A model generated the notes under the pieces. It had not been told where the DNA came from, ran no database searches, and saw only the letters and a list, made by a program, of their open reading frames with translations. The position numbers were made by a program, and so were the translations under genes. Of a DNA stretch of 64,000 nucleotides, positions 1-12,553 are shown piece after piece. Every line of letters begins with the position of its first letter. The stretch's first letter is position 1. Source of the stretch: Luidia sarsii (lineage: Eukaryota > Echinodermata > Asteroidea > Paxillosida > Luidiidae). The stretch lies in the NCBI GenBank assembly GCA_949987565.1, contig OX465112.1:620001-684000 (forward strand), given 5' to 3'.

Positions 1-1504
1 GGCATGCACCGTTCATCACCGCAGTAAACCGCTGTTCGTGACAGCATTGACATTTTATTTTTATTCTTTTTATGGAACCGTATCCCCGCCCTCTCGGCTC
101 CTCATACATTCTTTACGTGGCATTCCCTCACCCCATTCGTATTTCTGTTTAAGATTTCAGGGGGTGCCCCCACGGTTTTAGTGCATCACCTCAAGGGCCG
201 TTTATTTAATCTTGAGCCCCGTGCCCTGGAGGTGAATGAAATCGTGCGGGTCCGACTCACGGCACTCCTTATATGTAATGGGTGCATGTGACGAAATCAG
301 GGCATTGCTCTGTTTGGTTTCCTTCCCGTGGAATTATAAAACGATTTGCCGATACCAATCTCCTTTTTTGTGGTCTTGGTGTGCCCCCCTTTGATGGCGT
401 TTGGCTCCACGGTGTCAGTCCTCGCTAAAAGCTCCCTCTTCGACCCGACCTCCCTCAGCGAGTGCTCTCAGTGCTGATGGGTGTCTTGCATCGGTATACG
501 ACGGAGTAGGGTAGCAACTTAAGGTCGTAGCACTAAGAGGCGGTACCCAGCTTCCGTACTTGGTCGAGCCGGGGTATCTTCACGGTTTCGTTATTGTGGG
601 GGGATTATGGTTTGATGGAGGGGGCACTTCAAGGGAATGCTCCGTGTAAAGGAAATGGTGAGAAGGATCCTTTTCGTCTTTGAATTGTCTCCCCTGCCCT
701 CTCGTGTCCTCTGACTTAAGATGGGATGGTGCTGCACTCTAAAGCACTTCACTTCGGTAGCGAAATGTCCTGAGCACTTCAGACGCCGTGGAGAAACTGT
801 AGGCACAGTCCCCGCCAAAAATAGCCACAGCACAGAGAAAAACCCTCCACTCCCAAGTCCATTTGGTGAGGTGTACAGTACGCTATGCATATTGATATAT
901 TCCGATTGCTTTTATATAGGGCCTCATGCATATGCAAGCCGGAATCTGTGGCTTTTCTCAATTGGCCCGTTTTTCTTTCTCAAGACGCCCGTTTCTAGAA
1001 TATCAAGGGCCGCTCCTATGCGAACAACCCGCGTAGAACGTTCTCGGACCTCATCGAGTCTCATTCATAGGCCAATGCCGAGGTAGCGTAAGGCAGAGCT
1101 AGGGAACGTGGGTTACAGTGGCAGACTGAACAACATCATAGGCCGCGCGCACCCCGACGGAAAGCCAAGGAGCGATATCGATTGTCATCCTCTAATGGCT
1201 CGGCACTGTGCTGCCACAAAACGTACACATAGTTTGAAACCCTCCGTGAAGGGACCCTGTGTCCTGCGACACACACAACTTACAGTAGGCCTACATAAGC
1301 TACCTCCTGACCCCATGATGAACCACACTTACCCCCACCCTTCATGCCACTGTAAGTAGGTCTATACCACGTAATTCAGATGGGGGTTCACATCCTCGTT
1401 CCCTTTAGAGAGGGACGAAAGACTCACCCACCCAGGTACCCAGCCCATTTGTTTGTGCACATTTCTTACCTAAAACAAGAAAAATGCTATCACTTGCGAA
1501 GAGA
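1..1504. other. Unique-looking sequence, no gene supported
   Basis: I see no tRNA, no recognisable domain and no tandem array here. The open frames are short and overlap on both strands as expected by chance. A donor-like GTAAGT near 1351 closes one short frame, but I found no matching acceptor. The stretch is probably intergenic or intronic. Confidence 0.6.
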
Positions 1505-1527
1505 CACCATGCACATTGTGCATGGTG
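1505..1527. repeat. Near-perfect short palindrome
   Basis: CACCATGCACA (1505-1515) is followed by one base and then its exact reverse complement TGTGCATGGTG (1517-1527). The two 11-bp arms would form a very tight hairpin or cruciform. It is not followed by a T-run and lies in no recognised gene. It could be the relic of a mobile-element end or a chance palindrome. Confidence 0.8.
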
Positions 1528-2178
1528 CGTTTCCCGTGTACCAGTTTTCGCTGGTAACCCCAGTCCCCAGGTCCGCTACCTGAACGGGTAAGGCCACAGG
1601 TTCCACAGCGGGCACCGAAAACCAACGCCCACCATTTTTTTTTTACCAAAAACAACAACTGCTCCGTCCTTTTATACCGTAATTTGCGGAAAAGAGGGAG
1701 TTAGTGACGCGCCAATTGGCGACGTTGCGAGTCGATGAACTTTAAATTGTCCGAGGTGTTAATAATCCCGACGGATGCTGCTGTAAGTGAGCCGACCACG
1801 TCAGTGCGAGAATGCCACCTTGGCAAGTGGTCTGGCTCCCGCCGCTGTGCCAATTAAGTGGGAGCAAAGGTATACTTAATATGTCGGGGAGCGCCGCATC
1901 TCGGTGGCGGCATTTCTGGGAACTGAGAGCAGATAATTGGTGCTGTAATAGGCCAGCCCTGTTATGCTGACGAAGAGGGCGCCAGTTGGAAAGGCTTTTA
2001 ATCCGTCCGACACTCGGCATCTTGTTAACCTGTGTGGTTCTGTTCCTTAGAATGTTTTGTCAAAACAAACATTTTGAGAGCCTAAAGTTTCGATCGTAGG
2101 AAGATCCCATCGTATAGGTTAGAACGAACTAATTTGCTCGTTCATCGTAGTCATTTATTGGTTTTATCGCTCACTTCC
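1528..2178. other. Unique-looking sequence, no gene supported
   Basis: Mixed-composition DNA leading into the CATT-rich array. A GTAAGTGA donor-like site lies near 1784 without a convincing partner. I see nothing else. Confidence 0.55.
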
Positions 2179-2505
2179 CTTTCCATCGACATTGTCATCG
2201 TCATTTCCATTGTCATCGTCATTTCTATTGTCATCGTCATCAGCACTGTCATTGCCATTGAAATTGTCATTACCATTGCCATTTCCATGGACATCATAAG
2301 TGATATTGTCATAGCTTTTGCCATTGTCATTGCCATTGCCATCATCACTGTCATTACCATTATCATTTTCATTTCAACTACCATTACCATTGTCATTGTC
2401 ATTACCATTACCATCACTGCCATTTCCATTGCCACTGCCATCATTGTCATTGCCACTGCCATTGCCATTATCATTGCCATGGCCATTTCCATTTTCCCAT
2501 ACCCT
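2179..2505. repeat. Degenerate hexamer array (CATTGT/CATTGC/CATTAC)
   Basis: About 330 bp are built from units of the form TCATTG, CCATTG and CCATTA, drifting between variants. Because the unit is a multiple of three and contains no stop in several frames, both strands stay open and give artefactual proteins (Ile/Val-rich on plus, Met/Ala-rich on minus). The many substitutions between units indicate an old array. No protein function should be inferred. Confidence 0.9.
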
Positions 2506-3339
2506 TACTTTGGCGAATGAAGACACGCCGCATTAGTTCGCCGGTCGCCGTGTAAGCATCTAAACATCTAAGTCAACCAAGTGAAGCAGCTGCATGCAGT
2601 CGCGCCAAAACAGATTTCCGCGCTTGCAAAGTACACGGCTAATCCGTTCCACAATAGAGAGAGAGAGCTAGTGGCTATTATAAGACACCATTTCTCAATC
2701 AGAACAGATAGTCATTTTCCGGTTTCATCCCCTTCCTCCTCATAAAGGTTGAATACGTGCTTAATGTACCTGCGGTGCCTGCTTCCCATCGCAAAGGCCC
2801 GCTACGCACGGCTACCTTATGTCCGCCAATATCGAAGCGGCACACAGTCGGCACGCGGCCGCTCTGTTTTTGCAGGGAGCGCACTAATTGACTTAGCGCG
2901 TGCGCAGTGACTCCGTTTTTTTTTGCTTCGCCCCAATACCAAGCCTGCCGCGTCGGATGCACCGAAGGTCGTAGGAATAAGACACCCGTGTCATATTACG
3001 CGTGGTACAGCACCCGAAGGCCACCCTCTATAAAGCAATTACAAAGCACCAGTGCTTGTGCATCGGGCGGCCTCTATCTGAAAGCATGACATAAATACTC
3101 GGAAATGTATCGCAATTACTCGTTTAAACTCCCATATCCCTCGTGGTAACTGAACTGTATCCTTTTTTTTAATAATGGAGGAATGTGTGTCACGTGCTGT
3201 AAAGAGCCCAGGCCTTGTATATAGCGGCGGCTTGTCATCAAAATTAATGTTCTATGCACACAGACAGAGGTAGCAGTAATCTATACACCGACAACAACAG
3301 CTGCCGATGCGGAAGGTAATGTTAGCTGCCATTTTTTCG
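2506..3339. other. Unique-looking sequence, no gene supported
   Basis: A short GA run sits at about 2658-2668 and a T-run at 2915-2925. Short frames only, none recognisable. The right boundary is the first tRNA-Lys-like SINE copy. Confidence 0.55.
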
Positions 3340-3450
3340 GGCTGGATATCTCAGATGGTAAGAGCGATGGTACGCAAAACCCGAGGTCTGAGATTCAAAT
3401 CCCGGTCAATCAAGTCGATGTATTCTTTGCCGTTTTCAATAATGTCCATA
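3340..3450 (+). mobile_element. tRNA-Lys-like SINE copy, head plus tail
   Basis: The segment starts GGCTGGATATCTCAGATGG, which resembles the tRNA-Lys 5' half (box A region), and reaches a box B-like GATTCAAATCC before CCGGTCAAT. The following tail (ATTCTTTGCCGTTTT) is partly shared with the copy at 54868-54890. The anticodon arm is badly decayed, so this is not a working tRNA. Unlike the copies at 21334 and 54635, no upstream 150-bp module is visible. Plus orientation is inferred from the tRNA-like part. Confidence 0.75.
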
Positions 3451-5072
3451 AGTCTTAGTGCCAGTGACCGGTGTACTGAGCAGCAATGTTGAGTACGTTG
3501 TGGATGCAGAGCATACTTACCTGTAGATAACAATAGTGGGCACAAGCAGATATGATGACGAAACGACAAATAAAAGAGAATGTACATCATATGGCATTTT
3601 GTGCGGCAATCGAGGTAGGCTTCACCCAATTCCAAGACAAGAACATGTTTTGTTCGCCCGGATGTCGCTCTCTGAGATCGGGTGCCTGTCCTACTGTAGA
3701 AACTGGACCCAGTCGAGTCGGTTTACGCCACCAGACTATTTCCGTCCCGTCGGATGTAGTTAGAGCGAGGGAGATAAGGTTGACGTGTGTGTGTGTGTGG
3801 GGGGGGGGGTGGCATCACCGTAGTACGTGCTACGATCCGAGGAGAGCGAACAGAACACACTGATGCACTATGCACAATCATGCATGCACAAATGCAGCGC
3901 TGAAAAATACCGCCGTTATAGACATATCAAGCGGGATCATTCTTAACAATTCAATGTTAATATTGTACTTTTGTCCATACCACTGGTATGACCGTTCGCT
4001 TCACCGAGAAGACAACTTTGGGTCGGAACCTTAACGGTAACTGCAAATAGTTGTCGATATAATTTGTTGAGCTATCTTGTGTGTGCTTGTCTTCCAGTGT
4101 TATACTACTTGATCTACTCTTTATGCTATTCTGATTTAGATGCGTGCTTCTGATATAAGCTTCGGCTTACGAAGGTGCCTCCATCTGTTATTTCATCTTC
4201 GTTTTGGAATTCTATATTTGATTTCATTTAGATGGAAATGAATGTCCTTGGCACGAGGAAAATGAAGTTTATATCTGTTCGGTCTCCTCATCCCGTGAAA
4301 AGGTTATGCGAGAGGATTTGGGTAGGAACGATCCCGCCAGTGGGGCGTGGTTGAACCCGCCCCTGTCAACAAGAAATGGCGTTCAAGGCTATCGCAGGAG
4401 CTTGTCGGTCGGCGGAGAAGTGTTTACCGGACACGCTGACATCGCCACCGAATGTTCAGCGCGAAGGAAGGGGCCGGCTACGCGATACGCCTCATGGACA
4501 ACTTCCGCTGTTTTGGAGGAAGCGAATATTCGGAAGAATTATTTCGCACTCTTTCCCAAGATCAATGGCGTCTTGTATTCAGGCCACCACAGATTGTTCC
4601 CCTGGCCTGATCACGCAGTGAGACGGTATAGCTGCCACACCGTTGTCGATGTCTGTCGTCACACCCAACCGTCTTTTATCTATCTCAAAGTTCATGAAAC
4701 AGACAGAAACCTCGACCCGACCTTTCGATCTTCACCTGGCATTTCACATTTCACAAAGGTCATCCTTGAATATAGAAACACACAGATACGCGACCGCTGT
4801 ATCGCTGTATCATCCTTGGGACACTCTACATTTTAAATGTTAATACTGTGTGCGGTCGTTACGTACCCCATTATGTCACCTGTTCATGTGAGGGTCCTTC
4901 ATCAAAATGCAACTCAACCACCTTTGCACTATTTGAACGGAAGAAGGAATAATATCAAAAGATGAATATTAATTCGTTTTCAGACACTGAATATGAAGTG
5001 TATTGGATGCAAACTCTCACACTTTGTCAAACGATTAAAATAGGATGCATTTAACCAAGAACGTTTAAAAGA
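3451..5072. other. No gene supported; GT/G run at 3785-3810
   Basis: A (GT)n run merges into about ten G at 3785-3810, a possible Z-DNA or G-stack site. A 176-codon open frame (4306-4836, plus) has ordinary random-like composition and no motif I recognise, with competing frames across the same DNA. I do not call it a gene. The rest is AT-richer and featureless. Confidence 0.55.
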
Positions 5073-5290
5073 TATATAAAGGCACGCTCACTTTTCTGGA
5101 AAAGTCACAGTTCGTTCTCTGGTGACGGGATCGGTCACTGATGGACTGAATAAATGACGATCAGAAGCACGGTCTTTGAAGGTCACGTCACGCCGCGGTG
5201 GTCAAAGCCGCGCCGAGGAAGTGCCGGTAGCCGGGCCGAGGGGCGGTAGCGACCAGGGTCGCTTGCGCCGCGTGCCCTCGTGAAAAATGG
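5073..5290 (+). promoter_or_regulatory. Candidate TATA promoter followed by GC-rich block
   Basis: TATATAAAGG at 5073-5082 is a strong TATA match. About 25-30 bp downstream lies TCACAGT (5106-5112), which loosely fits an initiator. From about 5180 to 5285 the sequence turns GC- and CpG-rich (GCCGCGCCGAGG, GCCGGGCCGAGG), as in many 5' leader regions. No open reading frame of note follows, so it could serve a non-coding RNA, a distant first exon, or nothing. Composition and spacing are seen; function is inferred. Confidence 0.25.
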
Positions 5291-6069
<779 letters not shown>

Positions 6070-7339
6070 CACGGGGGGAAGGGAGACAGCTAGAGACAGT
6101 ACCATTCATTTTCTTTCTCCCGAAGAAAGGAACCGCTGACATTTACCCAGGGACAGCAAGGGTCGTGCACTTTTTCCCACTTACCGCGATTACCTTGAAA
6201 GGCGTCTGGTTTCTAACAGCTCGAAGATTTGCGCGTGTGCTTCCCTCATCCCCACCCCTCCCCCAACCCCCCACCCCCTCCCCCACTCCCGCCTGCCCAC
6301 GAAGATCGATTTGACCACGGAGTACTTTATTCGGGTCAAGTAATTGTTTTAGTCAAACCCGATGGGCGTGAATGCGTGAAGGCGATTCCCAGCCGGGAAA
6401 CGGGGCGACGGTGCATTTGTGGTTGGCTCGAAGTCTCCGTTCAACAGATTGCCAAGTGACCCAATTTCCGTCCATCTTCCCAATGATTGAATCGGTCAAT
6501 GGGTGTCCGGGCGCCGACAGCATGACGGAGGGGAAAGCAGACATAAAAACAGAGCCTGGTGTGAAGTTGATCGCTTTAGTAGGATTGAACTCACTCCGAG
6601 TTTGTCGTCCGGGAAATTCGCCGCTAAACTAATTCAGGCGCTTAGCGCTGTACTCGGCCGTCCGCTTGACGAGAATTTATATCCTTTTGTGGATTCCAGC
6701 GCCGAAAAAAAAAGAACGAATGAGAAATAGAAAGAAGAACGAAGGATATCCAACACTACCAGGGAAAGGCTACACAGAGGAGCCATACGTATGATGGATG
6801 AGAACAGGACGAGATGTTTTTTTTGTTTTCTGTCTAGCCCCGCTCGATACTGGACGATCCCCAAGGACCTTGCCGCTGATAGGATTTTGTCTTCGGGCGG
6901 AGTATAATCTTCGCTCGTCTTGACTCCACTCATGCCCCATCTCTCTCTCTCTGCCCCTACCCCTCCCCCTCCGGGCAAAGCGTAAGGTATCCTCGTTCTC
7001 GGCTGAGAGGAAGGACTTGTTCTTCCGCACTATACCTCACGAACCACGCGCTGTCATGTCACCGCTCACATCACTTGTTGAATCCGAATAATTTCCCTCA
7101 ATCGCCCCTTCTCTCTATCTCTCTTTCTCCCCGCCTGCCTCGTCACTGTTGCTAGGACACTCGGGTCTGGCAACTGACGCGGGCATTCATTTAACCGGCC
7201 GACCCTCGTCTTAAGCGCACTGAACCAGTCTCAGGGAAGAACATTGATGGGAACAAAATCAATACAGCCTGCTAGGCCAGAACGGTGCGGATCTCTATCT
7301 CCTATCTATGTCCAACTCTGTCTCTGACACAGTCTCTAC
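6070..7339. other. No gene supported; C-rich patch at 6241-6295
   Basis: A CCCCACCCC-type patch lies at 6241-6295 and short CT runs at about 6939-6952 and 7111-7130. Frames up to 114 codons overlap on both strands without any recognisable motif. Confidence 0.55.
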
Positions 7340-7706
7340 TCTGTCTCTGCCTCTGCCTCTGCCTCTGCCTTTGCCTCTGCCTCTGCCTCTGCCTCTGTAT
7401 ATGTCTCTGTCCTCTGCCTCTGCCTCTGCCTCTGCCTCTGCCTCTGCCTCTGCCTCTGCCTCTGCCTCTGCCTCTGCCTCTGCCTCTGCCTCTGCCTCTG
7501 CCTCTGCCTCTGCCTCTGCCTCTGCCTCTGCCTCTGCCTCTGCCTCTGCCTCTGCCTCTGCCTCTGCCTCTGCCTCTGCCTCTATCTCTGCCTCTGCCCC
7601 TGTCCCTGCCTCTGCCTCTGGCTCTGCCTCTGCCTCTGCCTCTGCCTCTGCCTCTGCCTCTGCCTCTGCCTCTGCCTCTGCCTCTGCCTCTGTATATGTC
7701 TCTGTC
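7340..7706. repeat. (GCCTCT)n hexamer array with duplicated flank
   Basis: Three blocks of GCCTCT repeats (about 7345-7397, 7411-7582 and 7626-7690) are separated by short variant stretches. The central block is almost perfect, about 29 units. The motif CTGTATATGTCTCTGTC follows both the first block (about 7395) and the third block (about 7690), implying that a stretch including array and flank was duplicated. The frames give pure Ala-Ser, Leu-Pro or Glu-Ala peptides, which I treat as artefacts of a 6-bp unit. Confidence 0.95.
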
Positions 7707-7860
7707 TCTCTCCCTGTCTCTATCACCGTCTCTCTCCCTGTCTCTCTCCCTGTATCTCTCCCTGTCTCTCCCCCTGTCTCTCTCCCTGTCTCTCTCCCCG
7801 TCTCTCTATCTGCATGTCTTTCTCTTTCTCTGTTTTTCCCCTCTCCATCCCCCTCTCTCT
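7707..7860. repeat. CTCTCCCTGT pyrimidine array
   Basis: The hexamer array passes into about 150 bp of degenerate decamer-like units of the CTCTCCCTGT type. The plus strand is nearly all pyrimidine, so triplex (H-DNA) structure is possible. No coding content. Confidence 0.85.
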
Positions 7861-10573
7861 TTCACGCGCGCGATTGGTGCTGCAACGCCATGCACTTCGG
7901 GCGGGACAGGCATGGGCAGCCATGCATCGCACTAATGGCGGGTACTTGGCCGCTCATTCAGGCTTGCACGCTTCGCCGTGCGGTGATTCGGTGACATTTC
8001 CTCCGCTCCCCAAAGACCGACAGTGCTCATCTCTCCGCCAGTGCCACTGTCTCGTGGTGGCACCGCAGGTACACGACCACTGTAATATACCTAGCGATTT
8101 CTTCCCCCGTCTCTTTTCATACCTCTCTCTCTACACCTCTCTCAGCCTCTCTCTGTCTCTCTCCCCACACCTTTGTCTCTCCCTCGTCCATCAGTAAAAC
8201 GTCAGTGCTTAACCGTTATGCTCGCAACGTCGGGTTCAGTTGGTAGGTTGGTTGGTTGGTTGTGTGGTTGGTGGAGCTGTCAATAGAGGGCGTTTTGTAT
8301 TTCTCCGCTGCCCCTTATAAACAAACCCAGAGCGTCATATACAGATAGCGCTTCCCGGGGTTTTCAGATAGTCCGTGATCGCTGGGTCTTGTATGAGAGC
8401 GAGCAGCAATGAGCAGGATATATATATACGCATCTGAAATCTCACCTGTGGCGGGGAGGGGATCAGCCTGGATTGGGAGGAGAGCTTTGTCTCAGCCTTC
8501 CCCTGTCGCCCCTAGGTCTGGGGCCTAACCCAGCGAATCTCCCCCACGTCCCCTCCGTCCGTGCAAGCTGCCAGCGGTGCATGGAGGACCCATAGACTGA
8601 ACGATGCAGACCGCGAGGAGAGGAGATTAATTTCCAATCAACAGCGTGCTACATCGACGTTGTCAACACGCAGCTCCATCCCCACGCCACCGGCTTGTGG
8701 AGTAGCGTAAGTGCGAGTCAACTCGATTATCATGATTATCATTTGGTTATCGTGTTCCTCTGCCCTGATCACATCGAAGTGGTGCTAAAGTGCTGAGGCC
8801 GCGGCAAAATTCCCGAGCACATTTCAAGAAAAATCGGCCAGTTCACGTTGTTCTCATCGAATACCACACGACCGTCAACATATTACGTTTCTATGTCGCC
8901 CTGCCTAGACTCCTTGTCCTGTCGGACATTTTTTATCACCAGGACGTAGAGAGGGTGGGGTGGTCTCTATGTACAGATGGCTGAGATAAGATGTGTCATT
9001 AAAACTAAGTCAGCTTGTATGATACAGTATGTATATTCTGTGTCTATGTTCATACGGGGATAATAAACTAATTCAAATCAAATTGAATCAGATCAAATTC
9101 TTCTTTTCCATCGGAGTTCCTTTTGGCTATTACAGTTGGCGACGGTACACAGGTTTCTTGGGTAGGTAAGCCCTCTTCAGCATAAAAGCAACAGAGAAAG
9201 GGAGAGAGAGTTTTAAAAAGGCTGTATGCATCAGAACAGCAGTTTTGATACCCAATACAGCCCTTTTTTTCCAAGCGCAGCGTTGACGACCGCCGACAGA
9301 ACCATTGCCTGCGCATTTCCAAAAGGGAAAGCCGTGTGTGCTGCTAATGGAAAAGGCTATTATCTATTGTAAAAACCCATAACATCGTCATTAAATAGAT
9401 GAAATGAGATACCTGTAAAAGTAATAGGCCTTAATATCAGCGTAAAGAAAAGGCTATAATTATCATTAGGCCTGCACGTCATAATTAGGGTTGATTAAAC
9501 GAGAAGAAATGCATATAGTGGTGAAATAGCGTCAGTATCCGTTACGGAGCACGGACCGTGTCCGAATTTGATTGAAAACGTTTGCAAATACCACGCTTCA
9601 ATAGGAATCGTTTGACAGCAGGATTTGATGGATTTTAACCAATTCTCGGAAGCCAAAACAAGTTATTCTGTTTGTTTTGCGTTGTTTGGTATGCCTTGGC
9701 CTGCGTCCGTTTGACCCCAAGAATATCCTGAGGGTGGCTCTGACAATAGGAGGGCGTGTCTGTGTCCCTCACCCGTGTCCTATCCACTCCTCCTTCCTGT
9801 CGGCTCTTGATCGGAGCCCGTTGCCAATAGGCCCTGTCAATGTGTAGCATTACCACAGCGTGGGGGACGGTCAGTACGAGTCGTAATGCAGCGAGCGTCG
9901 ATGGTGTCGTTTCGGTTTGGCGTCTGTACTTTGTATTCGTTTCGGGCCCCATCATGACACCAAGCAGCTGGCACGAGTTCATGATGAATGTGCTCGCGTA
10001 TCTAATTGATATCGCCGGCTCATTCCCCCTCCGTCCTACCCCAAGCAACATCCCCCCACACAAAAATGTTCCCCATTCCGCGCACACATTTCCGCCAGGG
10101 ATGTGATCGACGGAAAATGATTGAGTCATGAATAATCTACATTCTTGACAGCCGATGAGCGGACTCACAAACCCTCTGGCTCGAAGGAAGCCTATTCTCA
10201 TAGCTTAGTAGGCGGGAAAATGGTAAAAGACAAAAACAACCTTAACCGAGTTGCATGGCGACTGCGTATAATTAAAATACCTTGCAGCTGCAAATGACGC
10301 TTTATCCTTCCTATTCTATACAGTGTCAAGATAGGTGCTTTCGTCTAACTGATGAATCATAACAACTTACGGATAGCTGTTGAAGACTTACCAGCTGGAA
10401 AGTGCATTATACGTTTACGAAGCAACAGCTAGATTTGATGTCGGTTTCACATGTTCTTTGAGTTTATTGGTCCCATCTTAATGAATCCTGTACTTGGTAG
10501 GCCAACCCCCCCCCCCCCACCATTGCATCTGATAAAGTAGGTGTTGCTGCGAACGCAACTGTTTATAACGCCT
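7861..10573. other. No gene supported; minor simple repeats
   Basis: Contains a CT run at 8110-8170, a (GGTT)n run at about 8242-8264, an AT run at 8420-8431 and a 13-C run at 10506-10518. A 188-codon minus-strand frame (10201-9635) has no motif I recognise and a chance-like composition. A run resembling AATTCAAATCAAATTGAATC at about 9070 recalls the CAATT array at 46.8 kb. I see nothing else. Confidence 0.5.
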
Positions 10574-10780
10574 TTAAAGCCCCTACACATCATTGGTAAG
10601 ATCGAACAATAGAAATGTGCACAGATTTACATGAAACTTACAAAGTTTGAAGATGGTTATAGTAGAACCCTCGCACTGAAACATATCTAAAATGTTTCAT
10701 GTCTAAAATGCTTATTTGTTTTAGAAAAGAGCACATAAATCGTTTACGTCTCATAAATCAATCGTCTAAATTTGAATCGG
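10574..10780 (-). mobile_element. Truncated copy of the 375-bp TTAA-ended MITE
   Basis: The left end reads TTAAAGCCCCTACACATCA followed by TTGGTAAGATCGA, matching the 3' terminal inverted repeat of the full copies at 41268 and 60109. Similarity continues inward through the AAACTTACAAAGTTTGAAG region and the GTTTACGTCTCA segment, then stops near 10780. The element is therefore inverted relative to the other two and lacks its 5' half. No coding capacity is visible, so it is non-autonomous. Truncation point approximate. Confidence 0.75.
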
Positions 10781-11030
10781 CCGATTCGGCACGATGTTAT
10801 TACGGCAAAATGGTATTTCGTCCAGGGCAGATTGATTTAGAAGGTGAGCAATCCGAAATGGTTCCCATCTTCAATACACGAACCACATCCATCCCCACCC
10901 TCCAGCTGCATCCTCCGCCGGGCGCTTCCCTTAAGAAATGTGTCCGCTCAGGACAAAAATGGGCCCCCGATATTTACCTGACTTGTCGGCAGCGAGAAAC
11001 AAACAAGAGTCCGGTGTTATTATGCTCACC

Positions 11031-11181
11031 GCCTGCCCCCCAGTCCCCTCCTTCACCCCGAGAAACGCCTGCCCCCAGTCCCCTCCTTCACCCCGAGAAA
11101 CGCCTGCCCCCAGTCCCCTCCTTCACCCCGAGAAACGCCTGCCCCCAGTCCCCTCCTTCACCCCGAGAAACGCCGGCCCCA
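11031..11181. repeat. 35-bp minisatellite, about 4.2 units
   Basis: Units beginning GCCTGCCCCCAGTCCCCTCC start at 11031, 11067, 11102 and 11137, with a partial unit at 11172. The period is 35 bp, with one extra C in the first unit. The copies are nearly identical, so the array is recent. Frames across it encode Pro/Ser-rich repeats, and because 35 is not a multiple of three each unit changes frame, which argues against protein selection. Confidence 0.95.
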
Positions 11182-11654
11182 TTTCCCTCTCCGTCTCGCC
11201 AGTGCCCGGGCACTGCAACAGCGGCCAAGCATCGCCAGCCCGTGAAGTCTCGCAAAGAACCCGACAAAAATAAACACAGCGAAGAAATAATTCAAGACCC
11301 TCCGGTTTTTTCCTTCTGTCAGAGATGGGTACTTGAGTCGGCAAGCCCGTGTCCCCTCCCCTCACTCTCTCTCTCTATTCTCTCTCCCTTCCTACCTCCC
11401 CACCCCCATCTCCCTGTCGTCCCCTGTCCCTCTGCCTCCTTCCCCATTTCATCTCGTCCATAAGACTGTGCCTCAGTACGTCGCTCCACTTGGCTTTATA
11501 GAGCCCGTTGTCGCTCCCGCCCCAATGGTTGCGCCGTTCCCCCGGTGACCCGTGGCTCCCGGTGGCAAGTCGGTCGAGTCGCCGGTTCACACGGTTGACG
11601 ACCCCGCCGATTCGCCCGCTGCTCTAGGTTAGGCCCATAAACTCCTATTATTAT
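11182..11654. other. No gene supported
   Basis: Spacer between the 35-bp and 91-bp arrays. A pyrimidine-rich patch lies at about 11360-11460. I see nothing else. Confidence 0.55.
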
Positions 11655-12275
11655 CTCTCTCCCTCTCTCTGTCTGTATGTCTGTATATATCTCTATCCCT
11701 CTCCCCTCTCTCGCTCCCTCTCCCCTCTCTCTCCCTCTCTGTCTGTATGTCTATATCTCTCTCCCTCCCTCTCCCCTCTCTCGCTCCCTCTCCCCCCTCT
11801 CTCCCTCTCCCCCTCTCTCTCCCTCTCTCTGTCTGTATGTCTATATCTCTCTCCCTCCCTCTCCCCTCTCTCACTCCCTCTCCCCCTGTCTCTCCCTCTC
11901 CCCCTCTCTCTCCCTCTCTCTGTCTGTATGTCTATATCTCTCTCCCTCCCTCTCCCCTCTCTCACTCCCTCTCCCCTGTCTCTCCCTCTCCCCCTCTCTC
12001 TCCCTCTCTCTGTCTGTATGTCTATATCTCTCTCCCTCCCTCTCCCCTCTCTCGCTCCCTCTCCCCCTGTCTCTCCCTCTCCCCCTCTCTCTTCCTCTCT
12101 CTGTCTGTATGTCTATATCTCTCTCCCTCCCTCTCCCCTCTCTCGCTCCCTCTACCCCTGTCTCTCCCTCTCCCCCTCTCTCTTCCTCTCTCTGTCTGTA
12201 TGTCTATATCTTTCCCTCCCTCTCCCCTCTCTCGCTCCCTCTCCTGCTCTCTCTCCCTCTCCCTCTCTCTCCCAC
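11655..12275. repeat. About 91-bp pyrimidine minisatellite, 7 units
   Basis: The landmark GTCTGTATGTCTATAT recurs at 11671 (variant), 11741, 11831, 11922, 12012, 12103 and 12194. The spacing is 90-91 bp after a shorter 70-bp first interval. Between landmarks are CT-rich blocks with the recurring CTCCCTCTCCCCT pattern. Regular spacing with few substitutions indicates unequal exchange of a long unit rather than simple CT slippage. The 251-codon frame over it is low-complexity and not a gene. Confidence 0.93.
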
Positions 12276-12480
12276 CATCTCTCTCTACATCGCGAACTTC
12301 CTCCGTCACTGTATAATTATATCGAGCTCTCTCCCCATCCACACCCTCTCTCTCTCTTTGTTTCGTTCCCTTTTTTTCTCTGTCTCTTCTATTATGTCAG
12401 TTATTAAACACATTCATTCACCTTTTGGATGAAAGAGTTGAATTGCGCACCCACGCAACATTATTCATCAGTGGTACGTA

Positions 12481-12553
12481 AGGGGCGGGGTGGGGTGGGG
12501 TGGGAGGGGAGTGGAGGGGAGTGGAGGGGAGGAGGAAGGGGAGAGGGTCGAGA
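12481..12553 (+). repeat. G-run cluster with G-quadruplex potential
   Basis: Successive runs of three to four G separated by one to a few bases (GGGGCGGGGTGGGGTGGGG and onward) fit the classic quadruplex rule many times over on the plus strand. The local function is unknown; it directly follows the pyrimidine minisatellite. Confidence 0.8.

Noticed and set aside
2134..2520. Ile/Val-rich frame that could pass for a membrane protein
   Set aside because: It comes from the CATTGT hexamer array, and the opposite strand is also open.
4306..4836. 176-codon plus frame in non-repetitive DNA
   Set aside because: No motif, random-like composition, competing frames and no promoter or splice support.
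9635..10201. 188-codon minus frame
   Set aside because: No recognisable domain, no splice or promoter context; this length can occur by chance in 64 kb.
11031..11181. Proline-rich repeat protein
   Set aside because: The 35-bp period shifts the frame in each unit, so no peptide repeat is maintained.
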